A stretch of DNA of 13,498 bases from SIG710 sp045596925 (lineage in GTDB: Bacteria; Bacillota; Clostridia; Oscillospirales; CAG-272), in contig JAZODH010000020.1 of the NCBI GenBank assembly GCA_045596925.1, positions 1-13,498 on the forward strand, in the 5' to 3' direction. How positions within the stretch are numbered: position 1 is the stretch's first letter; each line of letters starts with the position of its first letter. Under the pieces are notes generated by a model that had not been told where the DNA came from, searched no databases, and saw nothing but the letters and a program-made list of their open reading frames with translations. The translations under genes were made by a program, and so were the position numbers. Positions 6,738 to 13,372 of the stretch are shown one piece after another.

Positions 6738-8297
6738 ATGAAAAAAATACTTGCACTTTTTATTCTCTTGACGCTTGTTTTTTCGTCATGTGTCAGCACC
6801 CGCCCGCTTGATAAGGATAAGCTGCCGACCAAGGGCGAGGATACCACGCAAGCGCCTGTTGACGGTGAGGGCGACGGAGACGATACCGAAGAAGTAAGCG
6901 GTGATGGCGGAGACGTATATCCAACAAGCTTTTCATATCATTTTTACAGCTGTTGGACGAATTGGACGGATGATGAAAGGGTCATTTTGGGAGCGGTTAA
7001 CGCTGACGCCGTAAAAAATGATGCAACGGGTACACACCTGCCTCTGTATAGGATCGATAGCGTTGAAGCCCTTAAAAAATTCAAAGAGGACTATGCTAAA
7101 GTATTTTCCTTTGGCAATAATCACGATGGCGCTCCTTGCTTCAACGAAAAGACCGCAAGCAAGGACGAAGCATTCTTTGAGGAGAACGTGATTTTCGTTG
7201 CCTACATGAACGCGGAAAGCGGAAAGCTCAAATATCAGATTCGTAATGTAATAAGAGAGGGTAAAGATCTTTTAATTGAGATCGAGCAAAGAAATGATTT
7301 CGAGGAATATACCGATGATATGCCCAGTCGGCTTATAGCGGTCGAGTTCCTAAAGGAAGAAGTTAAATCTTATACGTCCTTTGGTGCGGTTTACGTTGGG
7401 AAGCAACCGTATTACGCTTTCGAGCCTCCACCGAGCCTGACAGTCGCAAGTCCTTATGGAGAAATCGAAGCAATACAAAGCGGCGCACATTGGTGGGGCG
7501 GAGAAATGGGAATGATAGCCGACAGCGATTATCCGTATGCGGATGATTTTCTTGATAATTTGAATTATCTCCCTAATGCGGAATTTTTTGGAGAGGACAC
7601 GGTTATTGGAAAACTTGCCTTCGATTTCGCTCGGCAACCTGATAAAATTTATATGAGCCGTTGGCGCATCGGAGATGAAAGAAACAACGAGTTCAAATAT
7701 GAGGTTGACATTAGCGTGACCGACGAGGGTATTACCTTTCCTCTCAATACCACCGGATGTTATGTGTATTCTTTGAGTGCCACGTGGGAAAAGGTCGACA
7801 ATGTGGGCGGCTCCGCATCGTATTATTTCTGTGTTGGCGACCGCGAGGGATATTATGATCAGACCTGCTCCCCACAGCTTTTTGTTACAGTTCGCCGGTT
7901 CGAGCTGGAGGCGAAGACGGTGTCCGACGGTTGGACTTACCCTTCGCAGAATGGAACGGAAAATACGCGGGACACTGACGTTTTGAAAGAGTATCAGCTT
8001 GGAAATCTTCCGTTGATCTCAACCGATGCTTATGGTTACGGGCAGCAGGCAAAGCTGGTGTTTGACTTTAACGGTGAGGTGCGGGTGACGGTTCGTCGGT
8101 GGAATATGGAAGCGGCGAAATATACCGGTTACGATGCGGCTTGTGAGAACGTAAAGGTCGATGAAAACATGACGGTAGAACTTGAAAGAAGAGGAATCTA
8201 CGTTTACGAGGTGACCGCCGTTTGGGAGATGTCCGATGGGGTTGGCGGCAAGATGACCTATGGTTTTTACGAAGGCCCTGAGACAACCCAATCATAA
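6738..8297 (+). CDS. Lipoprotein 1, two tandem uncharacterised beta-rich units
   Basis: Function unknown; a 519-aa lipoprotein expected on the outer face of the membrane. The signal peptide has lipobox FSSC with Cys18 as lipidation site, then an acidic Asp/Glu/Gly linker (33-60). An N-terminal domain (about 65-215) contains HLPLYRIDS, FFEENVIFVAYMNAESG and YTDDM. Two related C-terminal units follow, about 230-367 and 379-513. Each ends in KLxFDF, an RW pair, and a YVYxxxAxWE segment followed by VGG and aromatic Y/F positions, which looks like a beta sandwich. The paralog at 10721 has the same N-domain and a single unit. From memory these domains recur in many clostridial lipoproteins, but I know no assigned role. 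The AAGGAGG ribosome binding site (6724-6730) is 7 nt upstream. Whether it has its own promoter is uncertain because leader copy A is altered. The second unit begins less conserved than the first. Confidence 0.87.
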   Translation: MKKILALFILLTLVFSSCVSTRPLDKDKLPTKGEDTTQAPVDGEGDGDDTEEVSGDGGDVYPTSFSYHFYSCWTNWTDDERVILGAVNADAVKNDATGTHLPLYRIDSVEALKKFKEDYAKVFSFGNNHDGAPCFNEKTASKDEAFFEENVIFVAYMNAESGKLKYQIRNVIREGKDLLIEIEQRNDFEEYTDDMPSRLIAVEFLKEEVKSYTSFGAVYVGKQPYYAFEPPPSLTVASPYGEIEAIQSGAHWWGGEMGMIADSDYPYADDFLDNLNYLPNAEFFGEDTVIGKLAFDFARQPDKIYMSRWRIGDERNNEFKYEVDISVTDEGITFPLNTTGCYVYSLSATWEKVDNVGGSASYYFCVGDREGYYDQTCSPQLFVTVRRFELEAKTVSDGWTYPSQNGTENTRDTDVLKEYQLGNLPLISTDAYGYGQQAKLVFDFNGEVRVTVRRWNMEAAKYTGYDAACENVKVDENMTVELERRGIYVYEVTAVWEMSDGVGGKMTYGFYEGPETTQS

Positions 8298-8303
8298 GAT
8301 GAT

Positions 8304-8464
8304 GGTCGCTCTGCTTTGGCAAAAAAATGAAATTTTCGGGAAAAGTGTAACAACCTCTGCGCTTTTTCTGTCTTTATAGGTAGAGATCCCAATTTGAAAC
8401 AGGAGGTTTTATGAAGAGATTACTTACAATACTTGCTGTTTTTGCGTTGCTTTTGGCATCATGC
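8304..8464 (+). repeat. Leader cassette copy B, extending through the signal peptide of lipoprotein 2
   Basis: Matches copy C (10612-10774) nearly end to end: GGTCGCTCTG, TGAAATTTTCGGGAAAAG, TGTAACAA, GTCTTTATAGGTAGAGAT, AGGAGG, and then the signal-peptide codons to the lipobox Cys. Within the 57 nt from the start codon to one codon past the Cys I count 11 differences. The similarity ends just after the Cys codon, where the two proteins become unrelated. Confidence 0.85.
8346..8380 (+). promoter_or_regulatory. Possible ECF-sigma promoter of lipoprotein 2
   Basis: TGTAAC (8346-8351), 18 bp, then GTCTTTATAGG (8370-8380). The AAC core in the -35 and GTC in the -10 fit the general pattern of ECF-type promoters. 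A weak hairpin, AAAAGTGT with GCGCTTTT (8341-8348 and 8359-8366, two G-T pairs), overlaps it and gives a competing explanation. Confidence 0.4.
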
Positions 8465-10522
8465 GCCGAAAAACCGGAAGAGAACACAAGCAAGCTGGTA
8501 TACACCGAGATCAACGGCGGTTCCGAATATGAGGTGACGTCTGCGGGCTTCGAACGCGGAGATACGCTCAACATTCCGTCCGAGTATAACGGGAAGCCCG
8601 TCACGGTTATCGGTGACAGAGCTTTTTTGGGGCTTCATTTCAAAAACGTCGTTATACCGGACAGCGTTACTCATATAGGAACGGAAGCCTTCGCGTCATG
8701 CGGAGATTTGGAAAGCGTTGAAACGAGTGCCGTTTTGATCGGAGCGGCGGCGTTTTCAAATTGCAAGAATCTGAAAAGCGTGACTCTCAAGGGCAGTATT
8801 ACTCGTATTGACAGCGGCGCGTTTGAAAACTGCCAAAGCCTTGAAAGCATCGTTTTTCCATCAACGGTGACGGAGATAGGGAACAGGGCGTTCTTTAACT
8901 GTTCTGCGTTAAAGAATATAGGTCTTCCTTTTTGTGTGCGCAGCATAGGTGAACAGGCATTTATGTACTGTGGTTCGATTGAGACACTTGTTATCCCGCA
9001 ATATCTTGAATCAATCGGAGAAAACGCGTTCTCTTATTGCCATGGAGTCAGCAGTATCCGAGTGGAGTCCGGAAACAAAAAATATTATGTTGACGGAAAC
9101 TGCTTGATTGAGCAAATCGAAGCTGAAAACTATCTTGTTATGGGATGCAAGACGAGTATTATTCCGAATAACAACAGCATAAACGGAATATACGACAGTG
9201 CTTTTAAGGGTTGTGCCGAGCTTGAACAGATAAGTGTTCCCGAAGGGGTGACAAGTATTCCCAAAAGCGCCTTTGCGGGTTGTGCTTCTTTGAAGACCGT
9301 TGTTCTGCCGGAAAGCATAAAGCGGATAGAAAGTGATGCATTTTCCGGATGCCGTAATCTGGAATCCGTGAATCTGCCCGACGGTATAGAGTTTTTGGCA
9401 TCTTCCGCATTCAATGAGTGCCCTGCCGTTGAGACCGAAGACAACGTGAGTTATTTGGGAAAATGGTGTCTTTCAAACAGTTCTTTTGATAAGGTCATAA
9501 CGGTAAGGGAAGGAACCGAGCATATTGCGGCGTACGCCTTTTCGGATCTTGAGTATATAGAGCTTCCCGCAAGCCTGAAATCCATAGGTGAAAAGGCGTT
9601 GTGGGATTGCTTTGATCTGAAGAAAATCGAATATAAGGGAACGGAGCAACAGTGGAATAATATAAAAAAGCCCGTAGATATTATGGCTCCCGAATGTGAA
9701 TGTGATATAAGCTTTTTGGATGTTCCCGAAGGACATGAATACCTCTATGAAACAATGCGCGCCCTCGTTGACGGAGCAATAGACGTTTTTGAAGATCGTT
9801 GCGGTGTAGGGGTAGGTGTGTACGAAGATCTGCGCGGTATTGAGATAGGCGATTTTGAGATATATTTTGAGGGTTTTCCCGTCGTAGAGGACGGCAGCAT
9901 TGTGGAGGAGTTTCCGGTACTGAAATTAGAGGTAATATCGGGCGAGTCGAAGATACTTCCCGTGGGAACACACGAGCTTGTCTTCTTCGATGGAATGTAT
10001 GCCACTTTCGTAAAGAAAGATGAATTCAAATGGCCCGGGGAGGGGATGAATGATATCTCTCCCGCTGTGAGTTACGTATACGACGTTGGCTCTGACAGAG
10101 ATTTTGAATCTGTAAAGAAAGAGGGCTTGCGCGAATTTGGCCTTTGTGATTTCATAATAATCCGTCTTGATGCTATATCGGGAAACTACAGACCAAGGAC
10201 CGAAGAAGAGATAAAAGCATATGCCGAAAAATACCTTGGAGTAAGCGGTGACGAGCTTGTTTTTGGTGACAAAGTAAATAAGGTCGAAGGCGGATATACC
10301 ATATTAGGAAGAGGCGACTCTTCACCTGTTTCTACTGTTGTATCGGAAGTAGTGAAGGACGGAATAACCGTCGTCACTATGCAGTTCTGGGCAGATTATT
10401 CAAAGTTCGTTCCGTTAAGGAAGGTCGAATTCTATATGGAGCTTATTGACGGAGAATACAAGCCTATTAAGACAGTTATTCTTGAAGATAGCGAGTTTGC
10501 GACAGCCTTCTATGGTTGTTGA
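8411..10522 (+). CDS. Lipoprotein 2, BspA-like leucine-rich-repeat surface protein
   Basis: Surface lipoprotein of 703 aa; BspA-like proteins commonly mediate adhesion or binding outside the cell, but the partner here is unknown. The signal peptide ends in lipobox LASC with Cys18. Residues about 50-420 hold roughly twelve LRR_5 (BspA-type) repeats with recurring IGxxAFxxCxxLxxVxLPxxVxxI units, including an irregular insert at about 218-258. A distinct C-terminal region (about 430-703) has no repeats: it contains a GVGVGVY segment (465-471), VSYVYDVGS (553-561) and a closing beta-rich stretch with VVTMQFWADYSKF (654-666), and ends in YGC. I do not recognise this region by name. The AGGAGG ribosome binding site (8401-8406) is 4 nt from the ATG. 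The leader and signal peptide are almost the same DNA as in lipoprotein 3. The esterase at 2072-4228 also carries a short LRR segment. Confidence 0.9.
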   Translation: MKRLLTILAVFALLLASCAEKPEENTSKLVYTEINGGSEYEVTSAGFERGDTLNIPSEYNGKPVTVIGDRAFLGLHFKNVVIPDSVTHIGTEAFASCGDLESVETSAVLIGAAAFSNCKNLKSVTLKGSITRIDSGAFENCQSLESIVFPSTVTEIGNRAFFNCSALKNIGLPFCVRSIGEQAFMYCGSIETLVIPQYLESIGENAFSYCHGVSSIRVESGNKKYYVDGNCLIEQIEAENYLVMGCKTSIIPNNNSINGIYDSAFKGCAELEQISVPEGVTSIPKSAFAGCASLKTVVLPESIKRIESDAFSGCRNLESVNLPDGIEFLASSAFNECPAVETEDNVSYLGKWCLSNSSFDKVITVREGTEHIAAYAFSDLEYIELPASLKSIGEKALWDCFDLKKIEYKGTEQQWNNIKKPVDIMAPECECDISFLDVPEGHEYLYETMRALVDGAIDVFEDRCGVGVGVYEDLRGIEIGDFEIYFEGFPVVEDGSIVEEFPVLKLEVISGESKILPVGTHELVFFDGMYATFVKKDEFKWPGEGMNDISPAVSYVYDVGSDRDFESVKKEGLREFGLCDFIIIRLDAISGNYRPRTEEEIKAYAEKYLGVSGDELVFGDKVNKVEGGYTILGRGDSSPVSTVVSEVVKDGITVVTMQFWADYSKFVPLRKVEFYMELIDGEYKPIKTVILEDSEFATAFYGC

Positions 10523-10576
10523 TCGCGCCCGAGATAAAAATCCACCGCTTATCGGCAGTGGTTTTCCGGGTCGCGA
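10523..10576 (+). repeat. Structured intergenic inverted repeat after lipoprotein 2
   Basis: TCGCGCCCG (10523-10531) pairs with CGGG-T-CGCGA (10567-10576) with one bulged T. Inside it, AAA-T-CCAC pairs with GTGG-T-TTT around a small GC-containing loop (about 10538-10564). It begins immediately after the stop codon but is followed by AAAAAGAGG rather than a T-run, so it is not a standard intrinsic terminator. It has no counterpart between lipoproteins 1 and 2. Confidence 0.55.
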
Positions 10577-10611
10577 AAAAGAGGAGACTTCTGAAATAAT
10601 CACAGACTGGC

Positions 10612-10774
10612 GGTCGCTCTGTTTTGACAAAAAATGAAATTTTCGGGAAAAGTGTAACAAAGCTTGCACTTTTCCCGTCTTTATAGGTAGAGATCTCATT
10701 TCGCATTACAGGAGGTTTTTATGAAAAGATTACTTACGATACTTGCAGTTATGGCATTGCTTCTCACATCCTGC
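10612..10774 (+). repeat. Leader cassette copy C, extending through the signal peptide of lipoprotein 3
   Basis: Partner of copy B. Its hairpin is the strongest of the three: GGGAAAAGTGTAA (10645-10657) pairs with TTGCACTTTTCCC (10664-10676), 13 bp with one T-G pair and a 6-nt loop, followed directly by GTCTTTATAGGTAGAGAT. Confidence 0.85.
10653..10687 (+). promoter_or_regulatory. Possible ECF-sigma promoter of lipoprotein 3
   Basis: TGTAAC (10653-10658), 17 bp, then CGTCTTTATAGG (10676-10687), the closest of the three copies to a TGTAAC-N17-CGTC arrangement. The hairpin described for cassette C overlaps the putative -35 and spacer. No ECF sigma gene is in the window. Confidence 0.42.
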
Positions 10775-11848
10775 GTCAGCACACGACCGATTGATCGGGA
10801 TAAGCTGCCCCCAAAGGATGACGGAACGGATCTGCCCGTCGTTGATAACAGACCCGCAGATATCGGAAACGAGATAATTGAGATTGACCTTTGCGATTGG
10901 TACAGCGCATGGGCAAATTGGACGGACGACGAGAGGGTGACGCAGGGAATAATCAATCCCGACACGGTCAGTCATACTTACCCCAGAAAACATCTTCCCC
11001 TTTATCGGATCGACAGTAAAGAGGAACTTGAAAAATTCATCGAGGATTACGGCGACGTTTTCTCCATGAATTACAAATATGACGAAAACGAGGGCTTTGC
11101 GGCTGCAACGGCTCATTGTGACGTTGATTTCTTTGCAGACAAGTTTCTTCTGGTAGCATATATGGAGGCTCCCAGCGGATCGTTCAGATACGGTGTTCGC
11201 AAAATAAGCATTGACGACGGCGAGCTTACCCTTGAAATAGAGCAGACCAACGATCCCGAGGCCCACACCGACGATATGTCGGGGTGGCTTGTGACGGTGG
11301 AGATTCTGAGGGCACCTGTTTCCAACTGCACTTCTTTTGATGCGGTCTATGTAGGCGTAAATGGCAGGGAAGACGAACCGTACGTTCCGCAGATAATGAG
11401 TGAGCCGCCAACCCTTGCCGTAATAACACCGGACGGTTCGATAAAGGCGAGCATGGGAACCAGCAGTTGGTTTTATCCCGTGGGTGACGGCACGAGCGGT
11501 GCAAATATGTACGACAGTAATTACCCCACGAGCAAACAATTTATCGACGTTATGCCCAGACTTTCAAATGATAAATTTTATGACGTGACGGGTGGAGTAC
11601 ACGCTAAATTGGCGTTTGATTTTAACCGTGCTCCCGATATCACAATAAAACGTTGGAGACTTGCGGAAACAGACGGGCAGGACAACGTATTCTCCGAACC
11701 CGAGCAGATAGAGATCATTGACGGCACCATGTTTCAGATCAATCAGGATGGTAGCTGCGTATACGAGGTAACGGCTATTTGGGACACGTCGATCGACGGT
11801 CTCGGCGGTAACGTGACATACGTTTTCAGCATTGGTCCGACCAAATAA
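10721..11848 (+). CDS. Lipoprotein 3, paralog of lipoprotein 1 with one C-terminal unit
   Basis: Function unknown; a 375-aa surface lipoprotein. The signal peptide ends in lipobox LTSC with Cys18, followed by VSTRPIDRDKLPPK, which matches VSTRPLDKDKLPTK of lipoprotein 1. The shared N-domain (about 58-212) contains WANWTDDERV, HLPLYRIDS (91-99), a diaromatic FF (137-138), AYMEAPSGS and HTDDMSGW (182-189). One C-terminal unit follows (about 229-371): EPPTLAV, GTSSWFY, KLAFDFNRAPD (296-306), KRWR and CVYEVTAIWD. So the domain layout is N plus one unit, against N plus two units in lipoprotein 1. The AGGAGG ribosome binding site (10710-10715) is 5 nt upstream. A terminator follows directly, which makes this the last gene of the lipoprotein group. 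Confidence 0.87.
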   Translation: MKRLLTILAVMALLLTSCVSTRPIDRDKLPPKDDGTDLPVVDNRPADIGNEIIEIDLCDWYSAWANWTDDERVTQGIINPDTVSHTYPRKHLPLYRIDSKEELEKFIEDYGDVFSMNYKYDENEGFAAATAHCDVDFFADKFLLVAYMEAPSGSFRYGVRKISIDDGELTLEIEQTNDPEAHTDDMSGWLVTVEILRAPVSNCTSFDAVYVGVNGREDEPYVPQIMSEPPTLAVITPDGSIKASMGTSSWFYPVGDGTSGANMYDSNYPTSKQFIDVMPRLSNDKFYDVTGGVHAKLAFDFNRAPDITIKRWRLAETDGQDNVFSEPEQIEIIDGTMFQINQDGSCVYEVTAIWDTSIDGLGGNVTYVFSIGPTK

Positions 11849-11855
11849 TTCAAAC

Positions 11856-11886
11856 AAAAAAGCACGGCGCGAGCCGTGTTTTTTTG
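11856..11886 (+). terminator. Intrinsic terminator after lipoprotein 3
   Basis: CACGGC (11863-11868) and GCCGTG (11873-11878) close a GCGA tetraloop. A G-T pair and an A-run/T-run extend the stem, and TTTTTTT follows. It starts 8 bp after the stop codon. The A-run on the left could let it act on the other strand as well, though no gene ends there. Confidence 0.92.
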
Positions 11887-11923
11887 TTGTGAAAATTTTT
11901 GAATATGACCAAAAATCTTATTC

Positions 11924-11974
11924 TGTAGGGGCGACCATTGGTCGCCTGCGGGCGGATAAGATCCACCCCTACGG
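11924..11974. repeat. Short palindromic intergenic repeat (REP/MITE-like)
   Basis: Terminal inverted repeats GTAGGGG (11925-11931) and CCCCTAC (11966-11972) enclose a perfect internal palindrome GGCGACC-ATT-GGTCGCC (11930-11946). The GC-rich block of about 50 bp sits in AT-rich surroundings. From memory, very similar GTAGGGGCGACC-type palindromes are scattered between genes in many clostridial genomes; I could not check copy number here. Confidence 0.68.
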
Positions 11975-12212
11975 CAAGCGGCAATAAGTTGTAGCACCTC
12001 ATCTTACAATGACATTAGATGAGACACATATAAAGCAAACTTGTTAGATGCAATTTGGTGATTAGACATATATCTAATTGCAACAGGAATATATCTCGTA
12101 TATAATTCAGCAGTCCGTTGTTCAATTTTCTTCAAACAACCCTTGAAATATAAGGATTTTGGGGCTTTTTTGATAAAAAATCCGCCCGAAACAAAAAATT
12201 AACGGGTAAGAC
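11975..12212. other. AT-rich gene-free segment
   Basis: No credible ORF and no RNA gene is seen. It holds an imperfect AT-rich inverted repeat, ATTAGA (12061-12066) with TCTAAT (12073-12078), with a looser pairing of nearby GCAATT and AATTGC, and a weak GGATTTT/AAAATCC pairing near 12153-12183. It may be decayed intergenic DNA next to the palindromic repeat. Confidence 0.5.
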
Positions 12213-12241
12213 TTGATTTCGCGCCGCAAATGTTATATAAT
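12213..12241 (+). promoter_or_regulatory. Sigma-A promoter of the LCP gene
   Basis: TTGATT (12213-12218), 17 bp, TATAAT (12236-12241). A second overlapping TATAAT lies at 12241-12246 but with a 22-bp spacer. The predicted leader to the TTG start at 12289 is about 40 nt. Confidence 0.82.
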
Positions 12242-12288
12242 ATAATGAATTTAGAACATTCACACTATCGACACGGAGGTGAAGTTGA

Positions 12289-13329
12289 TTGCTTTCATCA
12301 ATAAGAAACTTTGCTATTACGTTCGTAATATCATTCGTTACCTTTGCGGCCCTGGCCTGCCTTATAGTCGCGCTGGTCTTCGGAACGGGCAATAAAAACG
12401 ACCTGCCCGACGACATGATCGTCAGCGGTACGGACGACTCCTTCGGGCTTGATACCTCGGACGAGGGCGACACCAGAGAAGAGCTTCAGGGAGATTCCTT
12501 CAATATGCTTTTCCTGGGACTTGACTATGCCCCCTCTCTTTTCTACGACATTTACAATCCCGACAGCGTTGCGGGGCTGGTGGACTACGAATCCGATACC
12601 GAGGCGGGAAGCTCCGTTGCAGACGGTATCTACCGTGAGATAACGGCAGACACCATAATGCTCGTGTGTGTGAGCAAGGAAAGGGAGGAATTTGCATTTG
12701 CTTCCTTCAGCCCTCACACGGTGGTCAGCTATAAGGGTGAATCCCTGTACCTGGGAAGAATTTACGAGGAATACGGCATCACCGAGTTTAAAAAGACCGT
12801 TGAGAAGCTCGCGGGTCTGACGGTGGACAGATACGCTATCGTCAGCATGAACGAGTTCCCCGATATGCTCAACATCATAGACGGTGTTACCTTCAACGTT
12901 CCCTGCGACATGAAATATACCGACAACCGCGGACAGCTGAATATCGACATTGCGGCGGGAAGCCAGCTGCTTGACGGTGAGACGGCGCTCAAGGTCCTTC
13001 GTTTTAATTCCTACGAGGGCACCGAGCATTCCAGAATGAAGACTGCTATCGAATTTGCTAAAGCTGTCATGCGTAAGCTGACAAGCGAGGCGAACATCAG
13101 AACGTATATGACCAAGGCTACCGCGCTCTTCAAAAAAGCGGACGATATGTTCATCACCGATCTTACCACCAACGACATCAATGCAAATCTTGACCTTATA
13201 TTCTCCTATTCGAGATTTTCGCCTGTGACGGTGGATCTCCCCGGTGAATACAAGACGGTGGGCGGCGTGCTTAACTTCGTTCCTAACATGAAGGGCTGCG
13301 CCGAGGCTTTCAAGGACTACAAAAAATAA
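12289..13329 (+). CDS. LytR-CpsA-Psr family protein with divergent active site
   Basis: Membrane protein of the LCP family, whose members transfer anionic glycopolymers from lipid carriers to peptidoglycan. The start is TTG at 12289: an in-frame TGA stands immediately before it, and GGAGGTGA (12275-12282) lies 6 nt upstream. The 346 residues comprise a short cytoplasmic N-terminus, one membrane helix (about 8-32), an acidic stalk (36-68), and the LCP domain (about 70-265) with FNMLFLGLDY (71-80), ADTIML (120-125) and the LLDGETALKVLRF segment (227-239), plus a C-terminal extension. The usual SIPRD motif aligns with SFSPH (139-143), so the phosphate-binding Arg and the metal-linked Asp appear lost. 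RFR is RFN (238-240), although Arg249 is kept. A linker of about 38 residues (82-119) separates the first two motifs. It may be a low-activity or non-catalytic LCP protein. No cell-wall polymer genes are visible nearby. Confidence 0.85.
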   Translation: MLSSIRNFAITFVISFVTFAALACLIVALVFGTGNKNDLPDDMIVSGTDDSFGLDTSDEGDTREELQGDSFNMLFLGLDYAPSLFYDIYNPDSVAGLVDYESDTEAGSSVADGIYREITADTIMLVCVSKEREEFAFASFSPHTVVSYKGESLYLGRIYEEYGITEFKKTVEKLAGLTVDRYAIVSMNEFPDMLNIIDGVTFNVPCDMKYTDNRGQLNIDIAAGSQLLDGETALKVLRFNSYEGTEHSRMKTAIEFAKAVMRKLTSEANIRTYMTKATALFKKADDMFITDLTTNDINANLDLIFSYSRFSPVTVDLPGEYKTVGGVLNFVPNMKGCAEAFKDYKK

Positions 13330-13372
13330 GAAGTAAATTATTTCGCCGCGCAAGCGACAGAATGGAGACATA

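Noticed and set aside
10624..10629. Perfect TTGACA in leader copy C as a sigma-A -35 box
   Set aside because: No acceptable -10 box occurs 15-19 bp downstream, and copy B has TTGGCA at the same place.
10730..11539. Minus-strand open frame of 269 codons opposite lipoprotein 3
   Set aside because: Antisense to a gene with lipobox, ribosome binding site, terminator and a paralog in the window.
12001..12180. Possible phage or element attachment site in the AT-rich gap
   Set aside because: Only short imperfect inverted repeats; no integrase, no tRNA and no flanking duplication in view.
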